34,458 bases of DNA from Butyrivibrio sp. (GTDB lineage Bacteria; Bacillota; Clostridia; Lachnospirales; Lachnospiraceae). The notes beneath the pieces were generated by a model, which did not search any database, was not told the origin of the DNA, and saw only the letters and a list, made by a program, of their open reading frames with translations. The translations under genes and the position numbers were made by a program. Positions 8,868 to 18,584 of the stretch are shown in pieces. Position 1 is the stretch's first letter, and every line of letters begins with the position of its first letter. Location: NCBI GenBank assembly GCA_024680925.1, contig JAILBM010000174.1, positions 1 through 34,458 on the forward strand. The letters run 5' to 3'.

Positions 8868-9608
8868 TTAGGAGATCATATTCAATCTGATCAGTTCTTC
8901 ATAAACAAGTTTTGCATAGGCAAAGGCTCCATTGTACTGTAAATGAGCATTATCAGTACTTCCTTCCTTAAAGCCTTCAAAAAGTGCCTCAGGAAGCCAT
9001 AAATATATGCTTTTACAGCCTTCCTCACCAACCAAAGTATTAAAATCAGCCGTAAGAAGTCCAAGATCAATCAAAGCCACATTTTCCTTTTTAGAAAGCT
9101 CTATCATGGCAGCTCTGTACTCAGGAAAGCTTATTTTGCACTTTCCCATTTCGTCAAACTCTCTCATGGCAATGGCAGTTAAAAGAACAGGAATCGCACC
9201 CTTTTCTCTTGCAGGAACAATATAGTTGTCCAAAAGCATTTTTTTATAGTCATCACAGCTAAGATATCTTTCTGGCTTATTTATGTTGGCATCATTATGA
9301 GCAAACTGAATAAGCATAATATCTCCCGTTTTAAGAAGTCCCAATACTTCCTGTATCCTTCCTTCGTCAAAATAGCTCTTCGAAGACCTTCCTGCCATGG
9401 CACGATTATCAATTACCAGATTTTCACTTTCATATCTGACTACCTGGCCAAATTCAGTATCCTGAGGATGGGATATGGTATAAGCATTATTATGAACAAC
9501 CTGGCGCATAAGGAGCTGTCCCCATCCGGCCTGTGGTTCCCTGTCAATGCCATAGCTTTGAACAGTGGAATCTCCCACAAGATAAATTGTCTTTTTATTG
9601 TTATTCAC
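8868..9608 (-). CDS. Rhamnogalacturonan acetylesterase, SGNH/GDSL hydrolase (CE12-like)
   Basis: YLVGDSTVQSYG block I, QAGWGQLL, RAMAGRSSKSYFDEGR, FAHNDAN and the C-terminal DNAHLQYNGA block. No signal peptide. Confidence 0.9.
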   Translation of the reverse strand: MNNNKKTIYLVGDSTVQSYGIDREPQAGWGQLLMRQVVHNNAYTISHPQDTEFGQVVRYESENLVIDNRAMAGRSSKSYFDEGRIQEVLGLLKTGDIMLIQFAHNDANINKPERYLSCDDYKKMLLDNYIVPAREKGAIPVLLTAIAMREFDEMGKCKISFPEYRAAMIELSKKENVALIDLGLLTADFNTLVGEEGCKSIYLWLPEALFEGFKEGSTDNAHLQYNGAFAYAKLVYEELIRLNMIS

Positions 9609-9629
9609 TTACGATTTTCTCCTAAAATT

Positions 9630-12227
9630 TCAGTTATTTAAATCATCTCTTACAAAATCAAGAGCAACAATGGCATTAAGGCTCCACTGTGACATTACAT
9701 TGGTTGAAACACCCGGCATTTCATGAAGAACCTTTTGATTTCCTGCATTATAAATATCAACGGTTTCCAATTTGTCCGGTCCGAATTCTCCTTCCATACA
9801 GCTTTCCAGTATTTCCCAAACTTTTTTGCCAAGCTCGTGATCCTTGTAATAATGAGCTCCGTATGCCATAACACCTGATGCCATAAAGGGATAAGTAAAC
9901 TGTCTTTGCTGTATTCTGCCCTCTGTAAGCTCAAACTGTTTTTCATGAGGAAGAGGATAAAAGCAACCAAAGTCTGCCAGCATCTTGTTCCATTCTTCAT
10001 CCTCCAATAAATCCGTAAGCTCCAGCCAGGTCTGCTCTGCTCCCTGACATATTTCAAGATGAGTGCCGCCTGTCGCTCTGTCACCTATATATCTAAGATG
10101 TGAGCTCTCCGGGTCGTATTCAAAATCAGAACCTGATACAAGCTTCATTGGAGTAGCCTTAAGGTCTTCAATACCAGTTTTTATTTTATTAAGATACTCT
10201 ATGTTATTATTTCTCTCCCATTCTGTCATCCAGTTAGAGCAAAAGCTTGACCAGTCAGGTCCTGAACGGGCATGGGTAGGATATACCATTTTATCCTTGT
10301 CAAAAAAGAATCTTAAAGGATCCATGTTAACGGTTGAAAAATCAGCATCCTTAACATCATCAAATACATCTTCCAGTCTCATATCTCCTGTCAGATAATA
10401 CAAGAATCTGTGATGTCCCGCCATGGCTATACGAGCCTCCTTACATGGACATCCCCAGTGTCTGACATTGTGCCTTGATCCAAGACCTTTTAAAGGTCCA
10501 AAATGATACATATCAACCTCTGAGCAGTGTCTGGACATTTCTTCAGCCATGTGGAATACATCACTTCTTCCGGATCTTAAGAAATAAAACCATATCCACA
10601 AGGTCGGAACCAGCTCGGTATTCTGCCAAGCATAACCACCCATATCATAACGCCAGCTATGTCTTTCTTTATCATAGGTATGCATGAAATCACCATAGTC
10701 AAACATGCCATACCAGTTTCTGACATCAATTTCTTTTAGATAAAAATCTATAGCCTTATCCAGCTGATCTTCTACCCAGTTTTCCTTAGTGGTTTCTCTT
10801 GAAGGCAAACTCCAATAACCAAAAGCTCTGTTATCATGATAATACTCAGGAGAAGCAACATACAGGCTCCTGTAATTAATCTCCAGGGAAAGTTCGTCAA
10901 GTTCTTCATCGCTTGCTATTTTTCCCTCAAAGGGCTTGATCATAAACTCATTTGTATTGGCAATACCATAGGGCGAAGCTCCAAATTCATCAAAACCTTC
11001 ATAATAGGTCTGCGAATAGCCTGTGGTGGTATAATGTCTAAAGTCCATAGGTTCGGATTCCGGGGACCACAGCCATATAGAAGAAGTAACTGTGTCCTTA
11101 TCAATATTTTTAACATTGATACTTGAAGGATATTTTTCCCAAAAATCCTTAAGTCCAAGTATAAGTCCGCCGTTTTCACCGCCAAAGGCCACTATTCCGG
11201 TAGTTCTTATGCCGTGAAGTCCATTTATATAACAACAGTTATCATTACTTATTTTCTTTCTTATTACATAGTGAGAACTACTGTCCTGCCAGAGAGTATA
11301 TTCTCCCCATATAGGCATTTCCATTGAAGCCTTAAGAGCATTTACATCTTTTTCTTCATCAAGGTTTAAAAGCTCACCCGCAATCTGTGCATGGTATGTT
11401 TCCTGAGGCACTCTCGGTCTCCAGGATAAAAGCTGAGCCATCGCTTCATGGAAAAATCCATTGTCTGTTTTAATCTTTATATGTCTGTTATAAAATTCTC
11501 CATTTATATCACTTTCACATCTGACTCCAAGAGCCTTAAGATAATCCTTATTTTCATCAGCATCCCATAAAAAAGTATATGAAAATCTTAGCTCCGGTCT
11601 GTCCTTATATATTTCCAAATATATTACAAAAGGTATGTTTTCTTTACCTGAAGTTTTACTTACATGTATTCCTTCAATTCTTACAACACACCTGATATTT
11701 CCACATTCTTTAATATCAACTTTATTGGTTTTTCCTATATATTTTTCATTCTGAATATTACATAAATCTTCAGATGCATTATCTCTATGCTGGAGAATGA
11801 GCTCTGAGTGGCTATCATTAATTACTCTGTGACCATTTCTAAAATAACCGGTAAATAATTTATTTCCTGACTTTGGAATGGTTATTTCTCCATTACTTAA
11901 ATTAATTTTAAATTCATTATCATTTTCTTCCACACAAATAACATCTGCTTTTATATCGACAGCTTCGTTATTTGTAGCATCTGCACTTATAGTACATTCA
12001 TCTCCCATAAGAGAGGAATCAGCAGTATGAGCTGCCCATTTTACAGATCCGTCAGGCCAATATGCCGTTACCCTGGACTGAACAGGTATATCAGTAGTTC
12101 CTGATACTAAATAGAAGTTTGCATTATCAGGTTTTAAACATCCCTTTTTCCAATAGCTTCCAAAGCCTGCAATACCGTTTTTTGCTCTATTTTCAAGTCT
12201 ATGTAAGTTTATGCTTACTTTTCCCAT
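9630..12227 (-). CDS. YetA/PcRGLX-like exo-rhamnogalacturonan lyase (PL26-like)
   Basis: N-terminus MGKVSINLHRLENRAKNGIAGFGSYWKKG, PVQSRVTAYWPDGSVKWAAHTA, and a large C-terminal toroid-like domain. Start moved from 12266 to the internal ATG at 12227, which follows AGAAGGGG; the upstream ATG lies in a hairpin. Confidence 0.82.
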   Translation of the reverse strand: MGKVSINLHRLENRAKNGIAGFGSYWKKGCLKPDNANFYLVSGTTDIPVQSRVTAYWPDGSVKWAAHTADSSLMGDECTISADATNNEAVDIKADVICVEENDNEFKINLSNGEITIPKSGNKLFTGYFRNGHRVINDSHSELILQHRDNASEDLCNIQNEKYIGKTNKVDIKECGNIRCVVRIEGIHVSKTSGKENIPFVIYLEIYKDRPELRFSYTFLWDADENKDYLKALGVRCESDINGEFYNRHIKIKTDNGFFHEAMAQLLSWRPRVPQETYHAQIAGELLNLDEEKDVNALKASMEMPIWGEYTLWQDSSSHYVIRKKISNDNCCYINGLHGIRTTGIVAFGGENGGLILGLKDFWEKYPSSINVKNIDKDTVTSSIWLWSPESEPMDFRHYTTTGYSQTYYEGFDEFGASPYGIANTNEFMIKPFEGKIASDEELDELSLEINYRSLYVASPEYYHDNRAFGYWSLPSRETTKENWVEDQLDKAIDFYLKEIDVRNWYGMFDYGDFMHTYDKERHSWRYDMGGYAWQNTELVPTLWIWFYFLRSGRSDVFHMAEEMSRHCSEVDMYHFGPLKGLGSRHNVRHWGCPCKEARIAMAGHHRFLYYLTGDMRLEDVFDDVKDADFSTVNMDPLRFFFDKDKMVYPTHARSGPDWSSFCSNWMTEWERNNNIEYLNKIKTGIEDLKATPMKLVSGSDFEYDPESSHLRYIGDRATGGTHLEICQGAEQTWLELTDLLEDEEWNKMLADFGCFYPLPHEKQFELTEGRIQQRQFTYPFMASGVMAYGAHYYKDHELGKKVWEILESCMEGEFGPDKLETVDIYNAGNQKVLHEMPGVSTNVMSQWSLNAIVALDFVRDDLNN

Positions 12228-12250
12228 ATTGAACCCCTTCTTTTTCGTTA

Positions 12251-12280
12251 AAATGGGGCACTGCAAGAATGCAATGCCCC
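12251..12280 (-). terminator. Intercistronic hairpin upstream of the PL26-like gene (terminator/attenuator)
   Basis: GGGGCA ... TGCCCC stem. On the minus strand GGGGCATTGCATTCTTGCAGTGCCCCATTTT, between the substrate-binding protein gene and the PL26-like gene. Confidence 0.65.
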
Positions 12281-12310
12281 TAAAATTATTTTAGTTAAGC
12301 TTATATATCA

Positions 12311-13951
12311 TTACTGTGCGTGATACTGCTCGTTAACTTCATCAATGATCTTCTGGTAACCCTGATCAAGAGCTGACTGCCAAGCTTCCTTTAAGCCTGC
12401 TTCATCAATCTCACCACAGATGTACTGTGTACGAGCTGATGTGATGATCTGCTCAAGGTTAGCACCGTCTGATGAATATGTCTCTGAGTTGATAAGATAT
12501 GGAAGAGCAGGATTAAATACTGCATACTGCTCGTTATCTTCCTTAACCTGTGCCTCAAGAATCTGACGCTCTGTCTTTTCAACAGTTGTCTCAGCTTCTG
12601 TAGATGGGATATAAGCTACAAGCTGGTTTAATCCCTGGTAGTTAGCCTTAACGTTATCTGCATCCTCAACCTTAACAATGTATCCGTTATCATCAATTGT
12701 GTAGTTATAACCTTCAACACCATTGTCAGCAAGAACAAGCATTTCCTCATCATTCATCTTATCAAGGAATGAAAGTGCTGCATCTACCTTCTCAGGTGTA
12801 TCACATGTAGAAGCTGAAAGTGTGAAGAATCCGTTGTAACCTGATGTTGCAAGTGTCTTTCCGTTGATTGTACCAACAAGACCCATTGAAGCATATTCAT
12901 CAGGATTTACTACTGAAGGAACTTCGTTTGTTACAAAGTAATCCCAAACTCTTCTACCGCCATCAAGAACGTCGATGTAAACACCGTTCTCACCGTTCTT
13001 ACATCCATTTGACCATGAGTCTGTAGGACGTGTAGCCCAGTCTGAAGGCATAAGACCATCATCATAGCACTTCTTGATCCAGTTAAGAGCTTCAAGATAC
13101 TCTTCCTGTTCAAATACAGGAACAAGATTTCCATCTACATCAGCCCATCCGTTACCAACACCAAACCATGTCTGGATGATATCGAATACACCTGTGTAAG
13201 ATGTCATTTCCATACCGATTGTATCATCTTCACCGTTTCCATCAGGATCATCATATGTGAATGCATAGAGCATGTTATAAACATCATCTACTGTCTCAGG
13301 TGCATCAAGTCCAAGCTTCTCAGCCCAGTCCTGTCTGTATGAAAGACCGTAACGACCGATTACACGAGCACGATATACACCGATCTGCTTGCCGTCAACT
13401 GTAAGAGACTTAGCAACATCAGCATTCTGCTGTGAAAGATTTGGATACTTTGTAGAATCCTTAAGGTATTCTGTAAGATCAACAAAAGCTCCCTGCTTAG
13501 CAGCATTAACAACTGTACCTGTTACTGATCCGCCAAATGTCATGATCATAGGCATTGTCTTAGGATCTGCAAGTGCCAGAGTTGCCTTCTCTTCAAGTAC
13601 ATCATTCTGTACCCACTGAATCTGAAGATTTGTCTGAGTATAATCTTTGATAAGCTGAAGAGTTTCTTCGCCCTTATCACCTGAGTTTGAAAGACCAGCG
13701 TTAAAATCGATAGCCATGAATGTAACTTCAGGATACTCATCAGGAGAAAGTGTTGTCTCCTCTGCTGTTTCAGCAGCTGCTGTATCTGTAGCTGTAGTAT
13801 CTGCAGTCTGTGTCTCTGTCTGAGTTTCTGTTGTCTCAGATGTCTGTGTGTCAGTTGTTGAGCTGCTTGAACCACAAGCAGACATAGAACCAACTACCAT
13901 TACTGCACAAAGAGTTGTTGCTGCAAATCTTTTTAACTTCTGTAACTTCAT
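12311..13951 (-). CDS. Carbohydrate ABC transporter substrate-binding lipoprotein (LplA/YtcQ-like)
   Basis: Signal peptide with lipobox (VVGSMSACGSSSS), Ser/Thr-rich linker, family-1-like solute-binding protein body; directly upstream of pectin genes. Confidence 0.88.
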   Translation of the reverse strand: MKLQKLKRFAATTLCAVMVVGSMSACGSSSSTTDTQTSETTETQTETQTADTTATDTAAAETAEETTLSPDEYPEVTFMAIDFNAGLSNSGDKGEETLQLIKDYTQTNLQIQWVQNDVLEEKATLALADPKTMPMIMTFGGSVTGTVVNAAKQGAFVDLTEYLKDSTKYPNLSQQNADVAKSLTVDGKQIGVYRARVIGRYGLSYRQDWAEKLGLDAPETVDDVYNMLYAFTYDDPDGNGEDDTIGMEMTSYTGVFDIIQTWFGVGNGWADVDGNLVPVFEQEEYLEALNWIKKCYDDGLMPSDWATRPTDSWSNGCKNGENGVYIDVLDGGRRVWDYFVTNEVPSVVNPDEYASMGLVGTINGKTLATSGYNGFFTLSASTCDTPEKVDAALSFLDKMNDEEMLVLADNGVEGYNYTIDDNGYIVKVEDADNVKANYQGLNQLVAYIPSTEAETTVEKTERQILEAQVKEDNEQYAVFNPALPYLINSETYSSDGANLEQIITSARTQYICGEIDEAGLKEAWQSALDQGYQKIIDEVNEQYHAQ

Positions 13952-14062
13952 TTTGTTACCCTCCTTTTAATGAAAACCTTTTCATAATATATATGTAAAC
14001 CTCCCTTACGACGAAAGGTACATATCATTAGTTATTTCTCCATCACATTATTTAGTTTGTTA

Positions 14063-14986
14063 TTAACCCTTTACGGCACCAACCATGACACCCTTTGTAA
14101 AGTACTTCTGAACAAAAGGATATACTATAAGAATAGGAACTGTAGCTATAACTGTTGTTGCCATCTTAACTGCCTTATCCGGTGGTACACCGTTTGAATC
14201 ATAGTAATCAAGTACAAGATCTGAAATAGTACTTGCCTTTAAGATGATATTTCTCAGCATGATCTGAATTGTGTATTTACTTGGTGTCTGTAAGTAAATC
14301 ATTGCGCTAAAGTAATCATTCCAGTGTCCTACTCCATAGAAAAGAGCTATTGAAGCAAGAACAGGCTTTGAAAGCGGAAGTACTATCTGACCAAATATCT
14401 TAATCTCACTTGCACCATCCATGAGAGCCGCTTCTTCAAGCTCTGCAGGAAGTTCCTGGAAGAAGTTCTTTATGATGATCATATTAAACGGGCTGATTGC
14501 ACCCATAAGGATAAGTGCCCAATATGAATCATAAAGTCCATATGCCTTAATTACCATAAATGTAGGAATAAGACCACCTGAAAAAAGCATTGTAATAATG
14601 ACCATGTTCAGGAAAATATTTCTTCCTCTAAAGTGCTTCTTGGATAATGGATAAGCAAAGGATGCTGATAAAGCCATATTTACACATGTACCAAGTACTG
14701 TAAGTTTGATTGAATTCCAAAGTCCCATCAGGATGTTGCCTTCATTAATAGCATATTTATATGCATTTAAAGACCACACACGAGGAATAATGAAAAATGC
14801 TCTTTCCGTAAGCTCTTTATCTGTTGCAAAAGAACCTGCCATAACATACAGGAATGGAAGCAGTGTAATTGCACCTACGAGACCCATTAAAGTATATATA
14901 ATTACATCAGTTATTCGATAACCAAGGCTCATTTTGACACCATGGCTGTCTCTTTTAATCACTTTTGCTGTAGCTGTCTGTGCCAT
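14063..14986 (-). CDS. Carbohydrate ABC transporter permease (LplC/YtcP-like)
   Basis: Multiple TM segments and the EAA-like loop ELEEAALMDGASEIKIFGQIVLPLSKPVLA. Confidence 0.92.
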   Translation of the reverse strand: MAQTATAKVIKRDSHGVKMSLGYRITDVIIYTLMGLVGAITLLPFLYVMAGSFATDKELTERAFFIIPRVWSLNAYKYAINEGNILMGLWNSIKLTVLGTCVNMALSASFAYPLSKKHFRGRNIFLNMVIITMLFSGGLIPTFMVIKAYGLYDSYWALILMGAISPFNMIIIKNFFQELPAELEEAALMDGASEIKIFGQIVLPLSKPVLASIALFYGVGHWNDYFSAMIYLQTPSKYTIQIMLRNIILKASTISDLVLDYYDSNGVPPDKAVKMATTVIATVPILIVYPFVQKYFTKGVMVGAVKG

Positions 14987-14998
14987 TTTTCACCCTCC

Positions 14999-15988
14999 TT
15001 AATAAATACCTGACTCGCCGGCTTTCTTAGCAATCCAGTTAGAGCCGAGTACCATGATCATTCCAACTATGGATTTAAATAAGCCAACTGCCGTGGAGAA
15101 TGAATATTGGGCATTTATAATACCCTTTGTATAAACATATGTATCAAACACTTCAGATGCTGCAATATTAAGATCGTTTCTCATAAGGAATATCTGTTCA
15201 TAACCTGTGTTAAGAAGTGAACCAACTCTCATAATAAGAAGAATGATGATTGTACTCTTAATAGCAGGAAGTGTAATATACCACATCATTTTCCAGCGTC
15301 CTGCGCCATCAACTCTTGCTGCTTCGTACATTTCCTGGTCTACACCTGCCAAAGCTGCAAGATAAATAATTGTACCATAACCTGTTTCTTTCCAAATATC
15401 CTGGCCAACGATCAGTCCCCAGAAATATTTAGCTGATGAAAGAATAGGAAGAGCGCTTGCTCCTGTTGCCTTGATGGCCATGTTAATAAGACCGTCTTCT
15501 GTACTAAAGAGCTGATATGATAAAGATGCAACAATAACCCATGATACAAAGTGTGGAATATAAATAAATGTCTGTATTGTTCGCTTGTACCAGCTATGTC
15601 TTATCTCATTTAATAAAAGAGATAAAATAATCGGTGCAGGGAAATAAAATACCAGCTGCAATAATGAAATACCAAGTGTATTCTTTAATAACATTCCGAA
15701 ATCGTTATTAGAGAAGAATTTTGTGAAATTTTCAAAACCTACCCAAGGACTATCCCATAATCCTAAAAATGGTGAATAGTTTTTGAATGCGATTACCAGG
15801 CCCGCCATTGGAACATAACGGAACATGATAAAATAGATGAGACCCGGTAAAAGTAATATGTAAAGCCATTTATGCTGTAACATATAGGTACTGAGTGGAA
15901 CCACTCTCTGGCGTACAACTTTTCCGGTAGTAGTAGTAATGTCTACATACTTTTCCTTTTTTGCCATACCTCTCTCCTTCTGAGCCAT
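14999..15988 (-). CDS. Carbohydrate ABC transporter permease (LplB/YteP-like)
   Basis: Multiple TM segments and the EAA loop MYEAARVDGAGRWKMMWYITLPAIKSTI. Confidence 0.92.
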   Translation of the reverse strand: MAQKERGMAKKEKYVDITTTTGKVVRQRVVPLSTYMLQHKWLYILLLPGLIYFIMFRYVPMAGLVIAFKNYSPFLGLWDSPWVGFENFTKFFSNNDFGMLLKNTLGISLLQLVFYFPAPIILSLLLNEIRHSWYKRTIQTFIYIPHFVSWVIVASLSYQLFSTEDGLINMAIKATGASALPILSSAKYFWGLIVGQDIWKETGYGTIIYLAALAGVDQEMYEAARVDGAGRWKMMWYITLPAIKSTIIILLIMRVGSLLNTGYEQIFLMRNDLNIAASEVFDTYVYTKGIINAQYSFSTAVGLFKSIVGMIMVLGSNWIAKKAGESGIY

Positions 15989-16091
15989 CTGTACATTTTG
16001 ACGAACCCCTAATCAGAAACCAAGTATTAGTTTTTAGTTTCTCTGTCAAATTGACGATTGGATGACTCTTTTTTAAATATCTTATAGTGCA

Positions 16092-16113
16092 ATTTTACTT
16101 ATATTTTACTTAT
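16092..16113 (-). promoter_or_regulatory. Perfect tandem 11-bp repeat, candidate activator binding site
   Basis: (ATTTTACTTAT)x2 on +, (ATAAGTAAAAT)x2 on -, about 105 bp upstream of the first permease gene. Confidence 0.5.
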
Positions 16114-16140
16114 AACGTCTATAATCATTTTATTGACATT

Positions 16141-16167
16141 AAAAAAAGTGCCTAAAATTGGGCACTT
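16141..16167 (-). terminator. Terminator 3' of the AraC-type regulator gene
   Basis: On the minus strand AAGTGCCCAATTTTAGGCACTTTTTTT. Confidence 0.8.
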
Positions 16168-16286
16168 CCATGATTATGATATAGGATTTGATTATCATGT
16201 TATAGACGAAAATTCAAAATTAAATTACCTTTTTATCTATTAATTAGTTTAGGCTGACGTCAAAAAAATTAGACGTCAGCCAATAA

Positions 16287-18566
16287 TTATTGTGCAATAT
16301 GTTCCTGTCTGTATTTTCCGGGAGTCGTTCCTTCCTTTTTACTAAAGAACCTGATAAAGTTTTGCGCATTTGTATAATTTAACTTAGCAGCAATTTGTGT
16401 AACAGTCATATCTGATTCCAAAAGAAGCTTTTTAGCTGCTGCAATCTTATAATCCTCAATATAATCTGTAAAGGACATATCCTTTTCCTGCTTTAATATT
16501 TTCCATATGTAAGTTGGATGGTATCCAAGCTCTTCCGCACATTCTGTAAGGGTAATATTTCCTTCCTTCTCATCAATCAGTCGTTTTATATTATCAAGGA
16601 TCTGATTGGACTGAGAATTGGTCATGGTGCTTAATTTCTCCATTACAGGATCGATCATCACAAATTTTATATATCTTCGAAGTTTACTTAAATCATAATA
16701 CTGAGTAATAACCTGATATACTGTACCTACTCTATCCCTAAATACCGTATCGGTATCAAAGCCATGCTCTTTGGTTCCAAGTACAATAGCATTGGCATAT
16801 TGCAGTAAAAATACAAGATTTTCTTCCCTGCTTAAATTTTGCAGCTTCAAAAATCTAATAAAATCGTCAGTTACCTCATAAGCATCTTCTTTACTACCCT
16901 GTATAATGGCAGTATAAATGTTATTCTCAAAGCCCTTATTATAAGAAGTACTCTTACTTGCTTCATATTCAGTATAAAATCTGCAGTAGCTTTCCGGTTT
17001 ATCCGTAGCATTTTCAGCATTGTTTTCAGAATTAAGGGCAAGCACACTCTCCTGGTAGCAGTTATAAAGCTCATGCTTATCTTTATGGAGTCTGCTAACT
17101 CCAACTCCCAGAAGTATATCAAGCTCCAGGCTCTGAGTAAACTCACGTACAGCTGAATAAATCTCTGTAGGAAGTGTTACAGCATCATTATCATCATCTA
17201 CTGCAATTATGCAAAAAATAGCTCTGGCAAAAAAACAGGGTTCCATAAGCAGCTGTTCTGAATAATTTTCCCTTAAATAATCCTTGATCTTATATAAAGA
17301 ATCTTTTTCATCAGAAGCATTAAAAACCACATAATCGTTGGAGGCTCTTAAGATAAATGCCAGAGTAATATAATTGGTAAAAGCCCCTGACATAGATAAT
17401 CTCATGAGGTAATCATCAATTTCCGACTCAGAAAGCTCTCCCTGCATGATACGTCTTTGAAAAAGCTCTGTAACTCCTCTGGTAAGTTCAACATTATTAC
17501 CGCTGAGCTGTTCCATGGATTCTGTAATGTATTTAAGCTCGTCTTCTCCCGGTTTTAACTTATTGTCATTACTGTCTGATATTTTATGAACCATGGTATC
17601 CACAGGCTTGTATATCCATCTAAACACCAAAAATGTGGCTATTATTGATAAAACCGCTATAGCAAATATAATTATAAATGCATATAAAGGATTTATGGTC
17701 TCAAAATAATTCACATTGGTCATTACATAAAAATTAAGCTCTGTAACCTGTGAAGAATTATATGCAAGTCTGTATTTGTTTCCATTAAATTTTACACTTT
17801 GATATAAAACATCTGAATTATCAGTTATGTATTTTCCGGCAGAATCACTTGTGCTGTAAATAAGATTACCCTTATCATTGGTTACAACCAGTTCCTGTCC
17901 TTCGGATATACTTTCCATGGCAAGCTTACTTATGGCATTAAGATCCACATTTACTATAAGCATCGCATAAGATGATCCAAATCTTCGAGGAAGCCTTATT
18001 ACAAGATTCAACCCATTCATTTGTATGGTTGTACGATATTGCCTTTCCGTTTTCTCAGGATCTGATGCATCCATATATATCCAGTAATTCTTACTTAAGG
18101 TATCTGTAGAATAGTCAAAAAGTGCATTAACATCCTCCAGATTATTGGCTTCTGAAATCTTATACATACCCTTTGAGCTTAAAACCCAGCCCGTATTAAA
18201 ATTTATAAGAGTATAGCCGTTAACATAATCTGAAACAATATTATTTCCGGACAAGCTCTGCCTTGCATCTTCAATATGACTATAATTGGAAAAATCCACA
18301 TTATTTTCTATTAAATATGTAATTTCATCTTTATCACTAAATACAAGATAATAGTTGTATATTCTGTCCAGTTGTTCTGAAACCTGCCTGACTATCTGAT
18401 CGATTGAAGCCTCGGAATTCTCTGCTGCTCTAAGGCTCTGCCTGTCATTGGCACTTCTGAAATAATAAATACAAAATGTACCAATCGCCACACCCACAAA
18501 TAGCATTAAGAACAACAATACTCTGTATTTATAGTTGATGTATCTGATTTTAAACCCTTTGCTCAT
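16287..18566 (-). CDS. Membrane-anchored AraC family transcriptional regulator (YesS/YesN/YtdP-like)
   Basis: Two TM segments flanking a large extracytoplasmic region; C-terminal AraC HTH (ITLTECAEELGYHPTYIWKILKQEKDMSFTDYI...LLLESDMTVTQIAAKLNYTNAQNFIRFFSKKEGTTPGKYR). Confidence 0.92.
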   Translation of the reverse strand: MSKGFKIRYINYKYRVLLFLMLFVGVAIGTFCIYYFRSANDRQSLRAAENSEASIDQIVRQVSEQLDRIYNYYLVFSDKDEITYLIENNVDFSNYSHIEDARQSLSGNNIVSDYVNGYTLINFNTGWVLSSKGMYKISEANNLEDVNALFDYSTDTLSKNYWIYMDASDPEKTERQYRTTIQMNGLNLVIRLPRRFGSSYAMLIVNVDLNAISKLAMESISEGQELVVTNDKGNLIYSTSDSAGKYITDNSDVLYQSVKFNGNKYRLAYNSSQVTELNFYVMTNVNYFETINPLYAFIIIFAIAVLSIIATFLVFRWIYKPVDTMVHKISDSNDNKLKPGEDELKYITESMEQLSGNNVELTRGVTELFQRRIMQGELSESEIDDYLMRLSMSGAFTNYITLAFILRASNDYVVFNASDEKDSLYKIKDYLRENYSEQLLMEPCFFARAIFCIIAVDDDNDAVTLPTEIYSAVREFTQSLELDILLGVGVSRLHKDKHELYNCYQESVLALNSENNAENATDKPESYCRFYTEYEASKSTSYNKGFENNIYTAIIQGSKEDAYEVTDDFIRFLKLQNLSREENLVFLLQYANAIVLGTKEHGFDTDTVFRDRVGTVYQVITQYYDLSKLRRYIKFVMIDPVMEKLSTMTNSQSNQILDNIKRLIDEKEGNITLTECAEELGYHPTYIWKILKQEKDMSFTDYIEDYKIAAAKKLLLESDMTVTQIAAKLNYTNAQNFIRFFSKKEGTTPGKYRQEHIAQ

Positions 18567-18584
18567 AAAAAACTTTCCACATTT

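Noticed and set aside
6192-11185. Plus-strand and shifted-frame ORFs within the PL11, CE12 and PL26-like genes (e.g. 8064-8357, 10836-11126, 9695-10084)
   Set aside because: Overlap strong coding sequences; composition reflects antisense or out-of-frame reading.
13546-13893. Gln/Arg/Leu-rich ORF inside the substrate-binding protein gene
   Set aside because: Out-of-frame reading of the repetitive Thr/Ala/Glu linker; not an independent protein.
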